This document shows, piece after piece, positions 37,480-46,843 of a stretch of 64,000 bases of DNA (position 1 is the stretch's first letter; every line of letters starts with the position of its first letter). The translations under genes were made by a program, and so were the position numbers. Source of the stretch: Pseudomonas quebecensis (lineage in GTDB: Bacteria; Pseudomonadota; Gammaproteobacteria; Pseudomonadales; Pseudomonadaceae). The stretch lies in the NCBI RefSeq assembly GCF_026410085.1, contig NZ_CP112866.1:5393001-5457000 (forward strand). Direction: 5' to 3'. The notes below the pieces were generated by a model that was given only the letters and a program-made list of their open reading frames with translations, was not told where the DNA came from and did not search any database.

Positions 37480-37504
37480 GGCCCGATCAGACAGCGCAAA
37501 AACC

Positions 37505-38395
37505 TCAGCGAAACGCGTAATCCGCCACAATCCCGAGAAAAATCGCCAGCCCGGCCCAATGGTTGTGCAAGAACGCCTTGAAGCACTTCATGCGATCGCG
37601 ATCGCGGGTGTACCAGGACTCCCAGGCAAAACACCCAGCCGCCGCCAATAAGCCCAGGTGGAACCAGCCCCCCAGGTCAAACCGTGCGCCGGCCAGCAAC
37701 AGGCACGCCAGTGAAAGGCCTTGCAGCGTCAGGATGATCACGCGGTCAGCATCGCCAAACAGAATGGCGGTGGATTTCACGCCGATCTTCAAATCGTCAT
37801 CGCGGTCAGTCATGGCGTAGTAGGTATCGTAGGCCACCGTCCACAGCAGGTTGGCGATATACAGCAGCCAGGCCGTGGCGGGCAGATGACCGGTCTCGGC
37901 AGTGAATGCCATGGGCATGCCCCAGGAAAACGCCGCCCCCAGCACCACCTGCGGGTAATAGGTGTAGCGCTTCATGAACGGGTAGCTGACCGCCAGCGCC
38001 AGGCCGCCCAGCGACAGCCAGATGGTGGTGGCGTTGGTCAGCAATACCAGCAGGAAACTGATCAGCATCAGTACCGCAAAGAACACCAGCGCCTCTTTGG
38101 AACTGATTTTGCCGCTGGCCAACGGGCGCTGCGCGGTGCGCTTCACATGGCCGTCGACCTTGCGATCAGCCCAGTCGTTGATCACGCAACCGGCAGCGCG
38201 CGTCAGCGTAACGCCCAGCACGAAAATCACGATATTGATCAGCGAGGGCGAGCCCTTGCCGGCAATCCACAATGCCCACAGTGTCGGCCACATCAACAGG
38301 TAGATACCGATGGGCTTGTCCATGCGGGTCAACTGAACGAAGTCCCAGGCCCTGGGATTCAGGCGGTTCAGGGATTGGAGCAGGCGTTGGTACAT
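37505..38395 (-). CDS. ubiA: 4-hydroxybenzoate octaprenyltransferase (polyprenyltransferase)
   Basis: A 296-aa inner-membrane prenyltransferase of ubiquinone synthesis that attaches a polyprenyl tail to 4-hydroxybenzoate. The two Asp-rich substrate motifs are present: [23 protein letters not shown], the N-D-x-x-D-x-x-x-D site, and [17 protein letters not shown]. About eight hydrophobic helices are visible. Its ATG shares one base with the ubiC stop (TGATG), so translation is coupled. CGGAGAA is the ribosome site. Confidence 0.96.
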   Translation of the reverse strand: MYQRLLQSLNRLNPRAWDFVQLTRMDKPIGIYLLMWPTLWALWIAGKGSPSLINIVIFVLGVTLTRAAGCVINDWADRKVDGHVKRTAQRPLASGKISSKEALVFFAVLMLISFLLVLLTNATTIWLSLGGLALAVSYPFMKRYTYYPQVVLGAAFSWGMPMAFTAETGHLPATAWLLYIANLLWTVAYDTYYAMTDRDDDLKIGVKSTAILFGDADRVIILTLQGLSLACLLLAGARFDLGGWFHLGLLAAAGCFAWESWYTRDRDRMKCFKAFLHNHWAGLAIFLGIVADYAFR

Positions 38396-38958
38396 CAGCG
38401 GTTCTCCGAAGGGGCGTGCAGTGCATCCCAGAAGCTCGGCAGGAAGACTTCCGCCACCAGCACGCTCAGTGCGCCCCGGTCGAAACGTGAGCGGCGGGCC
38501 CATAACCCATCGACCTGATCCACCGTAGGCAGCCAGTGCCGGGGGTAGTGGCACACTTCAATGGCCTGGCGGGTGAACGCGCGGTCGCAGAACAGCAATT
38601 CACCCAGCGAACGGCTGCCCAATTCGTCCATCTGCAGCCCGTCGCCCTGCAAGGCACTGCGCGCCGCCACGCTGCGGGCAAACACCCAGGGCTGGCCATG
38701 CCCGCGCAGATACACCTCGCGTACCCAACCGATACTGGCCGGGGGCAGTTCCAGCGCGGCGCACTCGTCCTCGCGCAGCGGCTGCCAGCCCTCCAACAGC
38801 GGCGTCACGCTGAAGGCACCGTTGGACAACCCGGTCAACCGCCGCGTCAGTGAGCCTTCGTCGAACAACCAGTCGAGGGTCGACGGCGCGGGCGCAGGGT
38901 TCAGAAGGCTCTGGGGCAGCCATCGGCAGACAGCGGGGCGGGTGAGTGAGTGCGGCAC
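38395..38958 (-). CDS. ubiC: Chorismate lyase
   Basis: A 187-aa enzyme that splits chorismate into 4-hydroxybenzoate and pyruvate, the first committed ubiquinone step. Blocks matching Ubi[57 protein letters not shown] with the conserved Arg, [18 protein letters not shown], and [25 protein letters not shown]. It is directly upstream of ubiA with a one-base overlap, the standard operon. Confidence 0.95.
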   Translation of the reverse strand: MPHSLTRPAVCRWLPQSLLNPAPAPSTLDWLFDEGSLTRRLTGLSNGAFSVTPLLEGWQPLREDECAALELPPASIGWVREVYLRGHGQPWVFARSVAARSALQGDGLQMDELGSRSLGELLFCDRAFTRQAIEVCHYPRHWLPTVDQVDGLWARRSRFDRGALSVLVAEVFLPSFWDALHAPSENR

Positions 38959-39154
38959 GGCGAGTCAGTATTGGCAGCAAAAGAGGCGGCGAGCTTACCA
39001 TGGCGTCCCGGTCTTTTGCCGGGCTCAACCGTCCCGTTGAGTCGATCGCGCTTGCATCTGCAGGCCCCGATCAGTACAAAACGCCCTGAGCCGCGTGGCA
39101 ACGCTGGATCCATCGACCGCCGGCCAATATGCCTGGACCCTGAGGAAGCGAGTA

Positions 39155-39322
39155 ATGAAGAAGTGGCAATGTATCGTCTGTGGCCTTATCTACAACGAAG
39201 CGGACGGCTGGCCTGATGACGGCATCGCGCCGGGCACTGCTTGGCAGGACGTCCCGGAAGACTGGCTGTGCCCGGATTGCGGCGTGGGCAAAATGGATTT
39301 CGAAATGATCGAAATCGGCTGA
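39155..39322 (+). CDS. Rubredoxin
   Basis: A 55-aa one-iron electron carrier. Four iron-ligand cysteines lie in two CxxC knuckles at residues 6/9 (CIVCG) and 39/42 (CPDCG), with the conserved aromatic core (Trp4, Tyr13, Trp38) and the [12 protein letters not shown] segment. It receives electrons from the reductase encoded 36 bp downstream and passes them to an alkane hydroxylase or other oxidase not present here. ATG 39155 gives the standard length; an upstream 20-codon extension is rejected. Confidence 0.96.
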   Translation: MKKWQCIVCGLIYNEADGWPDDGIAPGTAWQDVPEDWLCPDCGVGKMDFEMIEIG

Positions 39323-39358
39323 TCTGAAAATTAAGAAACGTACTACAAGGAGAAAGGA

Positions 39359-40507
39359 ATGAACGCACCTGTCGTGATCATCGGCACAGGGTTGGCCGGT
39401 TACAACGTGGCCCGAGAGTTTCGCAAGCTCGACAGCGAGACCCCATTGCTGCTGATCACCGCGGATGACGGGCGCTCCTACTCCAAGCCCATGCTCTCCA
39501 CCGGTTTTGGCAAGAATAAGGAAGCCGATGGCCTGAGCATGGCTGAACCTGGCGCCATGGCCGAGCAACTTAAGGCCGAAGTGCGTACCCACACCCGCGT
39601 CAGCGGCATCGACCCTGGCCACAAGCGCCTGTGGATCGGCGAGGAAGCGGTAGCCTACCGTGACCTGATCCTGGCCTGGGGCGCCGAAACCGTGCGCGTA
39701 CCGGTCGAGGGCGACGCCGCCGAGCTGATTTTCCCGATCAACGACCTTGAAGACTACGCGCGCTTTCGCGCCGCTGCCGCCGGCAAGCGCCGCGTGCTGG
39801 TACTTGGCGCCGGCCTGATCGGCTGCGAATTCGCCAATGACCTGATCCTGGGCGGCTATGAAATCGACCTGGTCGCGCCGTGCGAGCAAGTCATGCCGAC
39901 CTTGCTGCACCCGTCAGCGGCGGCGGCGGTGCAAGCCGGCCTGGAAAGCCTTGGCGCGCGTTTCCACCTGGGCCCGGTGCTCAACCGCCTGCAACGCACG
40001 GCTGACGGCCTGGAAGCGCACCTGTCTGACGGCGAAGTGATCCACTGCGACCTGGTGGTCTCGGCCATCGGCCTGCGCCCACGTATCGACCTGGCCGCCG
40101 CCGCTGGCCTGCAGATCAACCGCGGCATCATGGTTGATCGCCACCTCAAGACGTCCCACGCCAACATCTACGCCCTGGGCGACTGCGCCGAGGTCGACGG
40201 TCTCAACCTGCTGTACGTCATGCCCTTGATGACTTGCGCCCGCGCCCTGGCCCAGACGCTGGCCGGCAACGCCACGGCCGTCAGCTACGGGCCGATGCCC
40301 GTCACCGTTAAAACGCCGGTCTGCCCGCTGGTGGTCTCCCCTCCGCCACGCGGCGCCGAGGGCGTGTGGAGCGTCGAAGGGCAGGGCGCTGATATCAAGG
40401 CGCTGTGCCGCGACGCCAGCGGCCGGCTGCTGGGCTACGCGCTGACGGGCACCGCCGTGATGGAAAAACTCGCGCTCAACAAAGAGCTTCCGCCGTTGCT
40501 GGCATAA
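39359..40507 (+). CDS. Rubredoxin-NAD(+) reductase
   Basis: A 382-aa FAD-dependent oxidoreductase that transfers electrons from NADH to rubredoxin. N-terminal FAD Rossmann [22 protein letters not shown]-binding Rossmann near residue 140, [27 protein letters not shown]; and a C-terminal FAD contact [10 protein letters not shown] near residue 270. It forms a pair with the rubredoxin gene, and this pair is followed by an HU gene as in other pseudomonads. AAGGAGAAAGGA is a strong ribosome site. Confidence 0.95.
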   Translation: MNAPVVIIGTGLAGYNVAREFRKLDSETPLLLITADDGRSYSKPMLSTGFGKNKEADGLSMAEPGAMAEQLKAEVRTHTRVSGIDPGHKRLWIGEEAVAYRDLILAWGAETVRVPVEGDAAELIFPINDLEDYARFRAAAAGKRRVLVLGAGLIGCEFANDLILGGYEIDLVAPCEQVMPTLLHPSAAAAVQAGLESLGARFHLGPVLNRLQRTADGLEAHLSDGEVIHCDLVVSAIGLRPRIDLAAAAGLQINRGIMVDRHLKTSHANIYALGDCAEVDGLNLLYVMPLMTCARALAQTLAGNATAVSYGPMPVTVKTPVCPLVVSPPPRGAEGVWSVEGQGADIKALCRDASGRLLGYALTGTAVMEKLALNKELPPLLA

Positions 40508-40623
40508 ATACCGGTCGTTCTGTCGGATTCAGCACATTTTTCCACTTAGAAAGGTCGCCGCCAGACTGGCGCGGCGTTCGAGGGCATGCCATCCTCACTC
40601 CCGTCTGCCGCAGAGTAGAGCCT

Positions 40624-40658
40624 GCGGCGCTTTGGGCGCCGCTCCGTCAGAGAGCGGC
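40624..40658 (+). promoter_or_regulatory. Two overlapping hairpins in the HU gene leader
   Basis: GCGGCGC-TTTGG-GCGCCGC (40624-40642) and GCCGCTC-CGTCAGA-GAGCGGC (40638-40658) share five bases, so they cannot form together. They end 40 bp before the HU ATG. No T-run is present; a role in translation control is possible. Confidence 0.45.
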
Positions 40659-40698
40659 ACGGACATAACAACAAAAAACCGTCAAAGAGGCTTCACTT

Positions 40699-40974
40699 AT
40701 GCGTAAACCAGAACTCGCAGCCGCCATCGCTGAAAAAGCCGATCTCACTAAGGAACAGGCCAACCGCGTCCTTAACGCCGTTCTCGAAGAAATCACCGGC
40801 GCCCTGCACCGCAAGGACAGCGTCACCCTGGTGGGCTTCGGCACCTTCCTGCAACGCCACCGCGGCGCCCGCACCGGCAAAAACCCGCAAACCGGCGAGC
40901 CTGTGAAGATCAAGGCGAGCAACACCGTTGCGTTCAAGCCGGGTAAGTCGCTTAAAGACACTGTTAACGCGTAA
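40699..40974 (+). CDS. HU family DNA-binding protein
   Basis: A 91-aa nucleoid protein of the HU/IHF fold. N-terminal dimer helices MRKPELAAAIAEKADLTKEQANRVLNAVLEEI, then VTLVGFGTF and the DNA-contacting arm with the family signature RGARTGKNPQTGEPVKIKASNTVAFKPGKSLKD. The Pro-containing NPQTG arm tip bends DNA. Length and charge fit an HU alpha/HupA-like subunit rather than IHF. It is monocistronic, with a terminator downstream. Confidence 0.95.
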   Translation: MRKPELAAAIAEKADLTKEQANRVLNAVLEEITGALHRKDSVTLVGFGTFLQRHRGARTGKNPQTGEPVKIKASNTVAFKPGKSLKDTVNA

Positions 40975-41010
40975 GGGCGTTACCGTCTCGAAGGGGGCGG
41001 GGTGGTAGGG

Positions 41011-41049
41011 AAAAATGGGCACGCCGACTGGGTTGGGTGCCCATTTTTT
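41011..41049. terminator. Bidirectional terminator between the HU gene and the T6SS effector operon
   Basis: AAAAATGGGCAC and GTGCCCATTTTTT flank a 14-base loop. T-runs occur on both strands, so it can end the HU transcript and the opposing operon that finishes at 41141. Confidence 0.9.
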
Positions 41050-41140
41050 GTGGGGTGCTGTACGGCGTTGGGCTTTTGATCTGGAGATAAAGGGGCGAAT
41101 TATTTTATTGATCAAATAGATCCTTCCCGTTGGGACGCAC

Positions 41141-41710
41141 TCAGACTTGAATACCCTTGGAGCAGTCTATAAATCGAAGACCCTTTAGCTGGGATGCTTC
41201 GCACTGCTGCTTGAACTGTTGGGAAACAAAGATGCGTTGTGAACTTTCCTTCGCCCTTACGATATGGTGACTGCCTAAAGTCGCAGACGGCAAGCTTTGA
41301 AGGGTCGTGAAGGCCAGCGGACCGTCAGGCATAAAGCTGAAAATGGGACCATGCTGAGAGTTATTCAAATCAATACAAGGTAATGTCTGGACCACGTTGA
41401 ATACATAGTAGCCGTCCAGCTTCTCTTCTTTTAGGTAAACGTCAGCAGGAAAAAGCTGGACGTCTTCAGGAAAGTCACGTAGCACGTTAGCCAGTGCCTC
41501 ACTTACAAATTCGATCGTGTCACTTTGAAGAAGATCGAAAGACAGCAGGCGAGACGTGCTGACCTTTTTTTTATTTCTAAAGGTTGGAGTTTTAGTGATT
41601 GATAATTGTTGTTCCCCGCTGATGAAAAATAGATGGTCGGGAGAAGCTTTCTGGTCGTATTTGAACCAGTAACTTTCCGAGTATTGTTCACTGATTTCTA
41701 ATAAGTGCAT
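41141..41710 (-). CDS. Imm11-like (DUF1629) candidate immunity protein, distal copy
   Basis: A 189-aa cytoplasmic protein without signal or helices. The pattern LDGYYVFNVVQTLPCIDLNNS..., a middle strand near GSHHIVRAKE, and the end RIFVSQQFKQQCEASQLKGLRFIDCSKGIQV matches my memory of the Imm11/DUF1629 immunity family (G-Y-x-x-x-N-V; I-x-V-S...; G-L-x-F). It lies 85 bp downstream of a second, diverged protein of the same fold and behind the Rhs effector. The gene is AT-rich compared with the T6SS core. It may protect against this Rhs tip, or be an orphan from an earlier tip. Confidence 0.62.
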   Translation of the reverse strand: MHLLEISEQYSESYWFKYDQKASPDHLFFISGEQQLSITKTPTFRNKKKVSTSRLLSFDLLQSDTIEFVSEALANVLRDFPEDVQLFPADVYLKEEKLDGYYVFNVVQTLPCIDLNNSQHGPIFSFMPDGPLAFTTLQSLPSATLGSHHIVRAKESSQRIFVSQQFKQQCEASQLKGLRFIDCSKGIQV

Positions 41711-41795
41711 ATTATTTCCCGCAAGAACCTAAGGGGTAAGATTTATTTAAAGTCCCTATCCGGATTAAATAGATTCGTCCCCTTTATTGTTAACT
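41711..41795. other. AT-rich gap between the two immunity candidates
   Basis: An 85-bp AT-rich spacer with no clear terminator. It contains an AAGAACCTAAGGGG sequence near the start of the distal gene. Its low GC matches the flanking genes. Confidence 0.5.
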
Positions 41796-42407
41796 TTATG
41801 CCTGGTTTTTATAGGGAGTAAATGATTGATTGGCGATGTAGAAGCCTAGCCCTTTGTCACCTTTGAACCGGTTTTCTATCATGGCATCAGCCAAATCTTG
41901 GGAAATCAAAAGGTCGCCAGAATCACGCTCACGGGCAATCCCATCCATTCCTGCGGCGGTATCACGAAGCCAAATTTCATTGAAGTACAGTATTGAGCCA
42001 CTGTCAGAGAGCTCCGGTACCGACTTGCTGTGATCAACAGCGCTAATCGCTTGGGCAGCATTGACGATGTAATAGCCGTCATCCACGGCCTCTCCGTTTG
42101 CAGTAATATTAGCGGGTTTCAAGAGCTGAATATGATGGTTAGCTTTCTGCATGAGAAAATCTGCCAACCTCTGGCTCACCAACGGTATGTCACCCAGCAA
42201 CCATAAGCAGTCATACGCCAATAGCTTTTTCTTTTGGCATGGGAAAAATATTTTTGGTCTATCCATGTCGGCGGGATAAGGCTCGCCTGACAGTAGCGAT
42301 AAATAATCAAAGTTCGATCCCGCAGTCTCATACGAGCCGATCTCGGCATCGTATGAGCCCAGCAGTTTTTCGCTGTGATAGATAGGCGCTTTCCAGCTTA
42401 AGATCAT
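41796..42407 (-). CDS. Imm11-like (DUF1629) candidate immunity protein, proximal copy
   Basis: A 203-aa protein 11 bp after the Rhs stop, the usual place for the cognate immunity gene. It shows the same fold markers as the distal copy: VDDGYYIVNAAQAISAVDHSKS, a LYFNEIWLRDT strand and DLLISQDLADAMIENRFKGDKGLGFYIANQS. Outside these blocks the two differ strongly. Position makes it the best candidate for neutralising the AHH-type nuclease tip. It starts with MILSWKAPIYHSEK. Low GC suggests it was acquired with the toxin tip. Confidence 0.68.
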   Translation of the reverse strand: MILSWKAPIYHSEKLLGSYDAEIGSYETAGSNFDYLSLLSGEPYPADMDRPKIFFPCQKKKLLAYDCLWLLGDIPLVSQRLADFLMQKANHHIQLLKPANITANGEAVDDGYYIVNAAQAISAVDHSKSVPELSDSGSILYFNEIWLRDTAAGMDGIARERDSGDLLISQDLADAMIENRFKGDKGLGFYIANQSFTPYKNQA

Positions 42408-42418
42408 TTCTAGATATC

Positions 42419-42826
42419 CTAATTATAATGTGCGCCTGGGCGCGCATTTTTATTCAATTGTCTCTCGCCAGAGCGGAGTAATCTTCGCTCATCGGACACG
42501 ATTTTATCTAGGGCTTTGCGGTATTGGGCCTGATCCCAGTTTTCACGTTTGCCAACCTTTTGTACTCGATCCATTTTGCTTCCAAGGTTTTGATTGACCC
42601 TGGCTGCATGGCGTCCTTGGTGAATAGACCGACGTCCGTCAGTCATCGCCCGAGTCTTGTTGGGCAGGAATATTTTATTTTGCCGACTTTGCAAATCGAA
42701 TCCTGCCAATTTAAGCAGAGGGTGATTTTTAGTACTGGCATGCTTGTCGCTCAGTATGTGGTGGTCTTGGTATCCCTGTTTTTTCAGGCGTCCAATGCGT
42801 CGGTTTATGGATGACGTACAGCTCCA
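42419..42826 (-). other. Variable toxin tip of the Rhs protein (AHH-like nuclease)
   Basis: The coding segment after the DPLG cleavage motif, residues about 1336-1470. The candidate catalytic histidines are in DHH (residues ~1356-1358) and HQGRH (~1404-1408). In the AHH family the first residue is usually Ala; here it is Asp, a DHH variant. Base composition drops from GC-rich shell to AT-rich tip at this boundary, typical of tip exchange. Confidence 0.7.
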
Positions 42827-45800
42827 GCCCAGTGGGTCAACCCATCCATATGGATTGGCGGCATACAAATAAAGATTGATGCCCCCCTCCAACCCAATCG
42901 GATCCGGCGTAGTAAACCGCCCCACATCCGGATCATAAAACCTGAACGTGTTGTAGTGCAGCCCCGTCTCCCGATCCAGGTACTGCCCCTGAAACCTCAG
43001 GTTCTGCTCTTCAATGTAATAAGGCTCGCGCACCTCTTCCAGCGTGTTGCCCCACACCCGATATGTCGCCTGCCAAACCGTGTGTCCATCCGCTTCGGTG
43101 AGTTGTTCCGGCAAGCCGTTCAGGTCGTTGTGGTAGTAGCGGATTTTTTGCAGAGGCCCGCTGCCGTCAATGCGGGCCAGGGGTTCGTAGCCTTCGTTTT
43201 CGTAGACGTACAGGCTGGTTTGGCTGTGGCGGTGTTCCTGCAACAACCGCAGGCCATCCCACACAAAACGCGTTTCCCCCAGCGGATACCCGTCACCGCC
43301 GTGCTCGGTTTTCGCGATGCGTCGGCCCAGCGGGTCGTAGGTCATTCTGACCACGCTGCCGTTTTCATTGCGTACTTCGATCAGACGGCTTTCGGCGTCG
43401 TAGGCAAAGCGTTGCAGGCCGCGCGCGGTGCTGCGTTTTTCGATTGTGCGGCCAAAGGCGTCATAGCGATAACGCTTGTCTTGGTAGGTCAGCAGCTTGT
43501 TGTGCACCACCAGCCCGGCGCCGGGTTGCGGGCCGTCCAGCAGGTTGGCGGCGGCGTCGTAGGCGAAGGTTTCGCGTTGGCCGTGCAGGCTGTCCTGGCT
43601 GGCGATGATGCGGCCGGTGGCGTCGTAGTGCAGCAGTTGGCGGTGTTGTGTGGCGGGCTGCTGGTCGAGTTTGCCGATCAGGTTGTCGGCGGGGTCGTAT
43701 TCGAATTGTTTCTGTGCGGCTGCCGGTAGCAGCGACGGTTGGCCCGCCAGACGACGTTGACGTGCGCGCAGACGGCCGCTGCGGTCGTATTCGCTGCGGG
43801 TGCTGAGCTGGCCTTGGGTGCGCAGCACTTCGCGGTGCAGGCGGTCGCGTTCGAAGTCGCTGATCACCTGACCGTCGAGGTTGATCTGATGCAGGTGGCC
43901 GCTGCCGTAGTACAGGCGGTTGAGCCAGCGGCCGTCGGGCAGTTGGGTCTGGATCAGATTGCCGAGTTCGTCGTAGTGGTGGTGCAGGCTGCCCGCCGAG
44001 CTCTGTTCGGCGAGTAACTGGCCAAGGGCGTCATAGGCGAAACTTAGGGCCTGGGTATTGCCTTGCAGGTCGGTGAACGTCACCGCGGTCAGCTGGTCCA
44101 CGGCGTCGTAGCTGTAATCGGTGCGGCCATCGTCGGTGGTCTTGGCGATCAGGCGGCCAACCGCGTCGCGCTCCAATCGATGCACGATGGGCGCGGGCGG
44201 TGTCTCGGGGACGACGGCCAAGCCGCTGCCATACGGGGCCGGAACAGCGGTCACCGCAATCACATTGTCCAGCGGATCGTAGTGGTAGCACTTGGCGCTG
44301 CCATCCAGGTCCTGCTGCTCGGTCAGTCGGTCCCCGGCGTCCCAGGCAAACCGATAACGCTCGCCGTTTTCGTTGATCAGCGCTTGCAGGCGCCCATAGC
44401 TGTCATAGCCGAACTGCACCTGCCGACCATGGGCGTCGATGCGCTGGCGCACCTGGCCGCGACGGTTGTGCTGGTACAGGGTGGTATGCCCGGCCGGGTC
44501 GGTGTAACCCACCAGTTGGCCGCTGGCGTTGCGCTGGTACTGCTCGGTGCGCCCGTCCGGCAATTGGCTGCTGAGCAGGCGCCCCTGGGCGTCATAGCTG
44601 AACAGGGTGCGCTCGCCGAGGGCGTCGGTGATGATCTGCAAGTTGCCGCGCTCGTCGTAGCTGAAGCGCGTTGGATAGCCGGAGCAATCCACGTGCTCGA
44701 CCAACTGCCCGAACGGGTTCCAGCGCAGCGTCTTGCTTTTGCCGGTGGCGTCGATGATTTCTACGGGCTGGCCGTGATCGTCATAGCGATAGCGGGTGAC
44801 ATAGCCCAGCGGGTCGGTTTCGGCGATGCAGTTGCCGCGCTGATCGTAGCGATACGCCCAGCTATTGTCGGCGGCGTCGGTCTCCACCAGTGGCAGTGCC
44901 CAATGCTCAAGCCACAAGGTCGAGTCGCTGCGGCCCAGCGGGTCAGTCTCGCCGATCAGGTTGCCGGCGTCGTCGTAGCTATACGTATAGCGCCCGCCCA
45001 GCGGATCGGTGGCACTGAGCAATTGGCGCTCGTCGTTCCACTCGAACAGCCAGGTTTGCCCGAGGTTGTCGCTGTACCGAACGATCTGGTGCTGGGTGTT
45101 CCAGTGGCGGGTACTGACGCGTTGCAAGCCGTCGGTAATCCGCGTGATACCGGCCTGCAAGTCATAGTCGAACTGGTAGGTGTCGCCTTCATCGGTCCAG
45201 TGCCGGACCACGCGCCATTCCGCGTTTTCAACCAAGGCCCACTCGTAAAAGCAGCGCAACCCGGTCGGTAACTGGTGTTCCACCATGCGCCGGCCAGCAT
45301 CGTAGCTGAAGCGCCGCTGCACCTGGCCAGTGGCATCGCGGACCTCAGCCAGGTTGCCGATAGCGTCGTAGCCGTAGCTGACCAGCACTTCGCGGCGCTG
45401 GTCGGGGTACAGCCGTTCGAGCCGCACCACGTGGCCTTGATCGCGGATCAACTCCACTTGTACCAGATCGAACGTATCGCGCAGCCGGATCAGCCGCCCG
45501 ACGTCGTCATAATCGACGTGAATGCGGTTTTCGTTACGGTCGCCGAGTTGGCTGAGGCGCAGCAATGCCGGGTTGGCAGAGGGTTCAAACAAGCGATACA
45601 GCCCGTCATCGCTCTCGATCAGCAACTGCCCGTTGAGATGTCGGCGCACGGCCAGCCCCTCACCGGCGCTGAACACCGCGCCGCCCAGGGGGATGCTGCC
45701 CATGTCGATAGGCCGGCCCTGTTCATCGGTGTAGATCAGTGTTTCACCGCCGTCGGGGTGAGGCTGGATGGCGACGCAGACTTCATATGGCACGCTCCAG

Positions 45801-46831
45801 CCTACGCCGAACAGGCTGCCCGTGCGTTCGTCACGGCTGTTGTAGAACCGCTGCCAATCAATCGGCAGGATGCCGGGCAGGACGAAGTCCAACTCATCAT
45901 CGCCGCCCAATACCTTGGCGCCGGTGGCCGCATGCACCGGGTTCGACGAGCCCATCGCCGCGTTGGCCATCGCCCCCATCGCACTGCTGACGGCCATCGA
46001 GGCCGCGCCGCCGATCAACATGCAGGGCAACTTGCTGAAGAACTTGCCCTTGCCGCCCTTGAGCATCAGCAACGCCGTCACCGCCAGCCCGACGCCCGGT
46101 GTCTTGCCGCTGCGAATCTCACGCACCACCACCGAACCCCCGCCAATGGTCACGTTGGAGGAGATCAGCCCCGACGAGACCACCGTTGCATCGCAGGTGC
46201 TGCGGTCACCGCTGCGCACCGCCGGCTGGCCATTGATGGTGACTTTTTCCGAACCCTCGGCCAGAAACTGCGGCGGCATCGGCGGATGCTTTGTGCACGT
46301 CACCTGATCCAGCGGCTTGGGTTCGGCGCCGGGGGCGGGCGTGGCCACCGTGGGGCGCCACATCTGCGAGAAGAAACTCTCGGCCATGTCCAGGAAGCTG
46401 GCTTCCGGCTCGGGCGCGGGCTCTTCCAGCTCAGTGCCGGCGGGTGCGACGTGAGAGGTGATCGCCCCGGCGGCGCGCGCGGCCGGAATATTATTGGTCA
46501 GGGTGTTGGTGGAACCGGTGAGGATGTTCGCCTGCACCGTGGGCGGAAACAGGGCGTTGCTGAAGCTCTCGCATAAATTCGATAAGCCTTTGTCCGCGCC
46601 GGTCTTGCTCATGGCCAGGCCGACAACCGTGCCCACCACGGCGCCCAACAGGAAACAACCGAGCCCGCCAGTGGCCACGGTAATCCCGGTGGCGGCAACC
46701 ACCGCCGCAGTCGCCACCGCCGTGATCGCGATGTTGGCCGCCACTTCCAGCACACCGCCGAGGATGTCGGCCATCATCGAGGTGTGGGAGAGCGCATCGC
46801 CCATGCGGGCGGCCCAGAGTGCGTCAGACAT
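42419..46831 (-). CDS. PAAR-Rhs T6SS effector with C-terminal AHH-type nuclease tip
   Basis: A 1470-aa effector. Residues 1-16 hold a prePAAR-like motif (AARMGDALSH, A-A-R-x-x-D-x-x-x-H). A hydrophobic region (about 24-75) for Eag binding follows, then a PAAR domain (about 175-240, VTINGQPAVRSGDRSTC...), a second hydrophobic stretch (about 245-295), a DUF6531-type start (NPVHAATGAKV) and an Rhs/YD-repeat shell. The shell ends in the cleavage block PDPIGLEGG...NPYGWVDPLGW. The ~135-residue tip has DHHILSDKH, HPLLKLAGFDLQSRQNKIFLP and HQGRH, the pattern of AHH/HNH-fold nucleases. The tip is AT-rich. It is delivered by the VgrG upstream with the Eag chaperone. Confidence 0.9.
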   Translation of the reverse strand: MSDALWAARMGDALSHTSMMADILGGVLEVAANIAITAVATAAVVAATGITVATGGLGCFLLGAVVGTVVGLAMSKTGADKGLSNLCESFSNALFPPTVQANILTGSTNTLTNNIPAARAAGAITSHVAPAGTELEEPAPEPEASFLDMAESFFSQMWRPTVATPAPGAEPKPLDQVTCTKHPPMPPQFLAEGSEKVTINGQPAVRSGDRSTCDATVVSSGLISSNVTIGGGSVVVREIRSGKTPGVGLAVTALLMLKGGKGKFFSKLPCMLIGGAASMAVSSAMGAMANAAMGSSNPVHAATGAKVLGGDDELDFVLPGILPIDWQRFYNSRDERTGSLFGVGWSVPYEVCVAIQPHPDGGETLIYTDEQGRPIDMGSIPLGGAVFSAGEGLAVRRHLNGQLLIESDDGLYRLFEPSANPALLRLSQLGDRNENRIHVDYDDVGRLIRLRDTFDLVQVELIRDQGHVVRLERLYPDQRREVLVSYGYDAIGNLAEVRDATGQVQRRFSYDAGRRMVEHQLPTGLRCFYEWALVENAEWRVVRHWTDEGDTYQFDYDLQAGITRITDGLQRVSTRHWNTQHQIVRYSDNLGQTWLFEWNDERQLLSATDPLGGRYTYSYDDAGNLIGETDPLGRSDSTLWLEHWALPLVETDAADNSWAYRYDQRGNCIAETDPLGYVTRYRYDDHGQPVEIIDATGKSKTLRWNPFGQLVEHVDCSGYPTRFSYDERGNLQIITDALGERTLFSYDAQGRLLSSQLPDGRTEQYQRNASGQLVGYTDPAGHTTLYQHNRRGQVRQRIDAHGRQVQFGYDSYGRLQALINENGERYRFAWDAGDRLTEQQDLDGSAKCYHYDPLDNVIAVTAVPAPYGSGLAVVPETPPAPIVHRLERDAVGRLIAKTTDDGRTDYSYDAVDQLTAVTFTDLQGNTQALSFAYDALGQLLAEQSSAGSLHHHYDELGNLIQTQLPDGRWLNRLYYGSGHLHQINLDGQVISDFERDRLHREVLRTQGQLSTRSEYDRSGRLRARQRRLAGQPSLLPAAAQKQFEYDPADNLIGKLDQQPATQHRQLLHYDATGRIIASQDSLHGQRETFAYDAAANLLDGPQPGAGLVVHNKLLTYQDKRYRYDAFGRTIEKRSTARGLQRFAYDAESRLIEVRNENGSVVRMTYDPLGRRIAKTEHGGDGYPLGETRFVWDGLRLLQEHRHSQTSLYVYENEGYEPLARIDGSGPLQKIRYYHNDLNGLPEQLTEADGHTVWQATYRVWGNTLEEVREPYYIEEQNLRFQGQYLDRETGLHYNTFRFYDPDVGRFTTPDPIGLEGGINLYLYAANPYGWVDPLGWSCTSSINRRIGRLKKQGYQDHHILSDKHASTKNHPLLKLAGFDLQSRQNKIFLPNKTRAMTDGRRSIHQGRHAARVNQNLGSKMDRVQKVGKRENWDQAQYRKALDKIVSDERRLLRSGERQLNKNARPGAHYN

Positions 46832-46843
46832 GCAGGCAACTCA

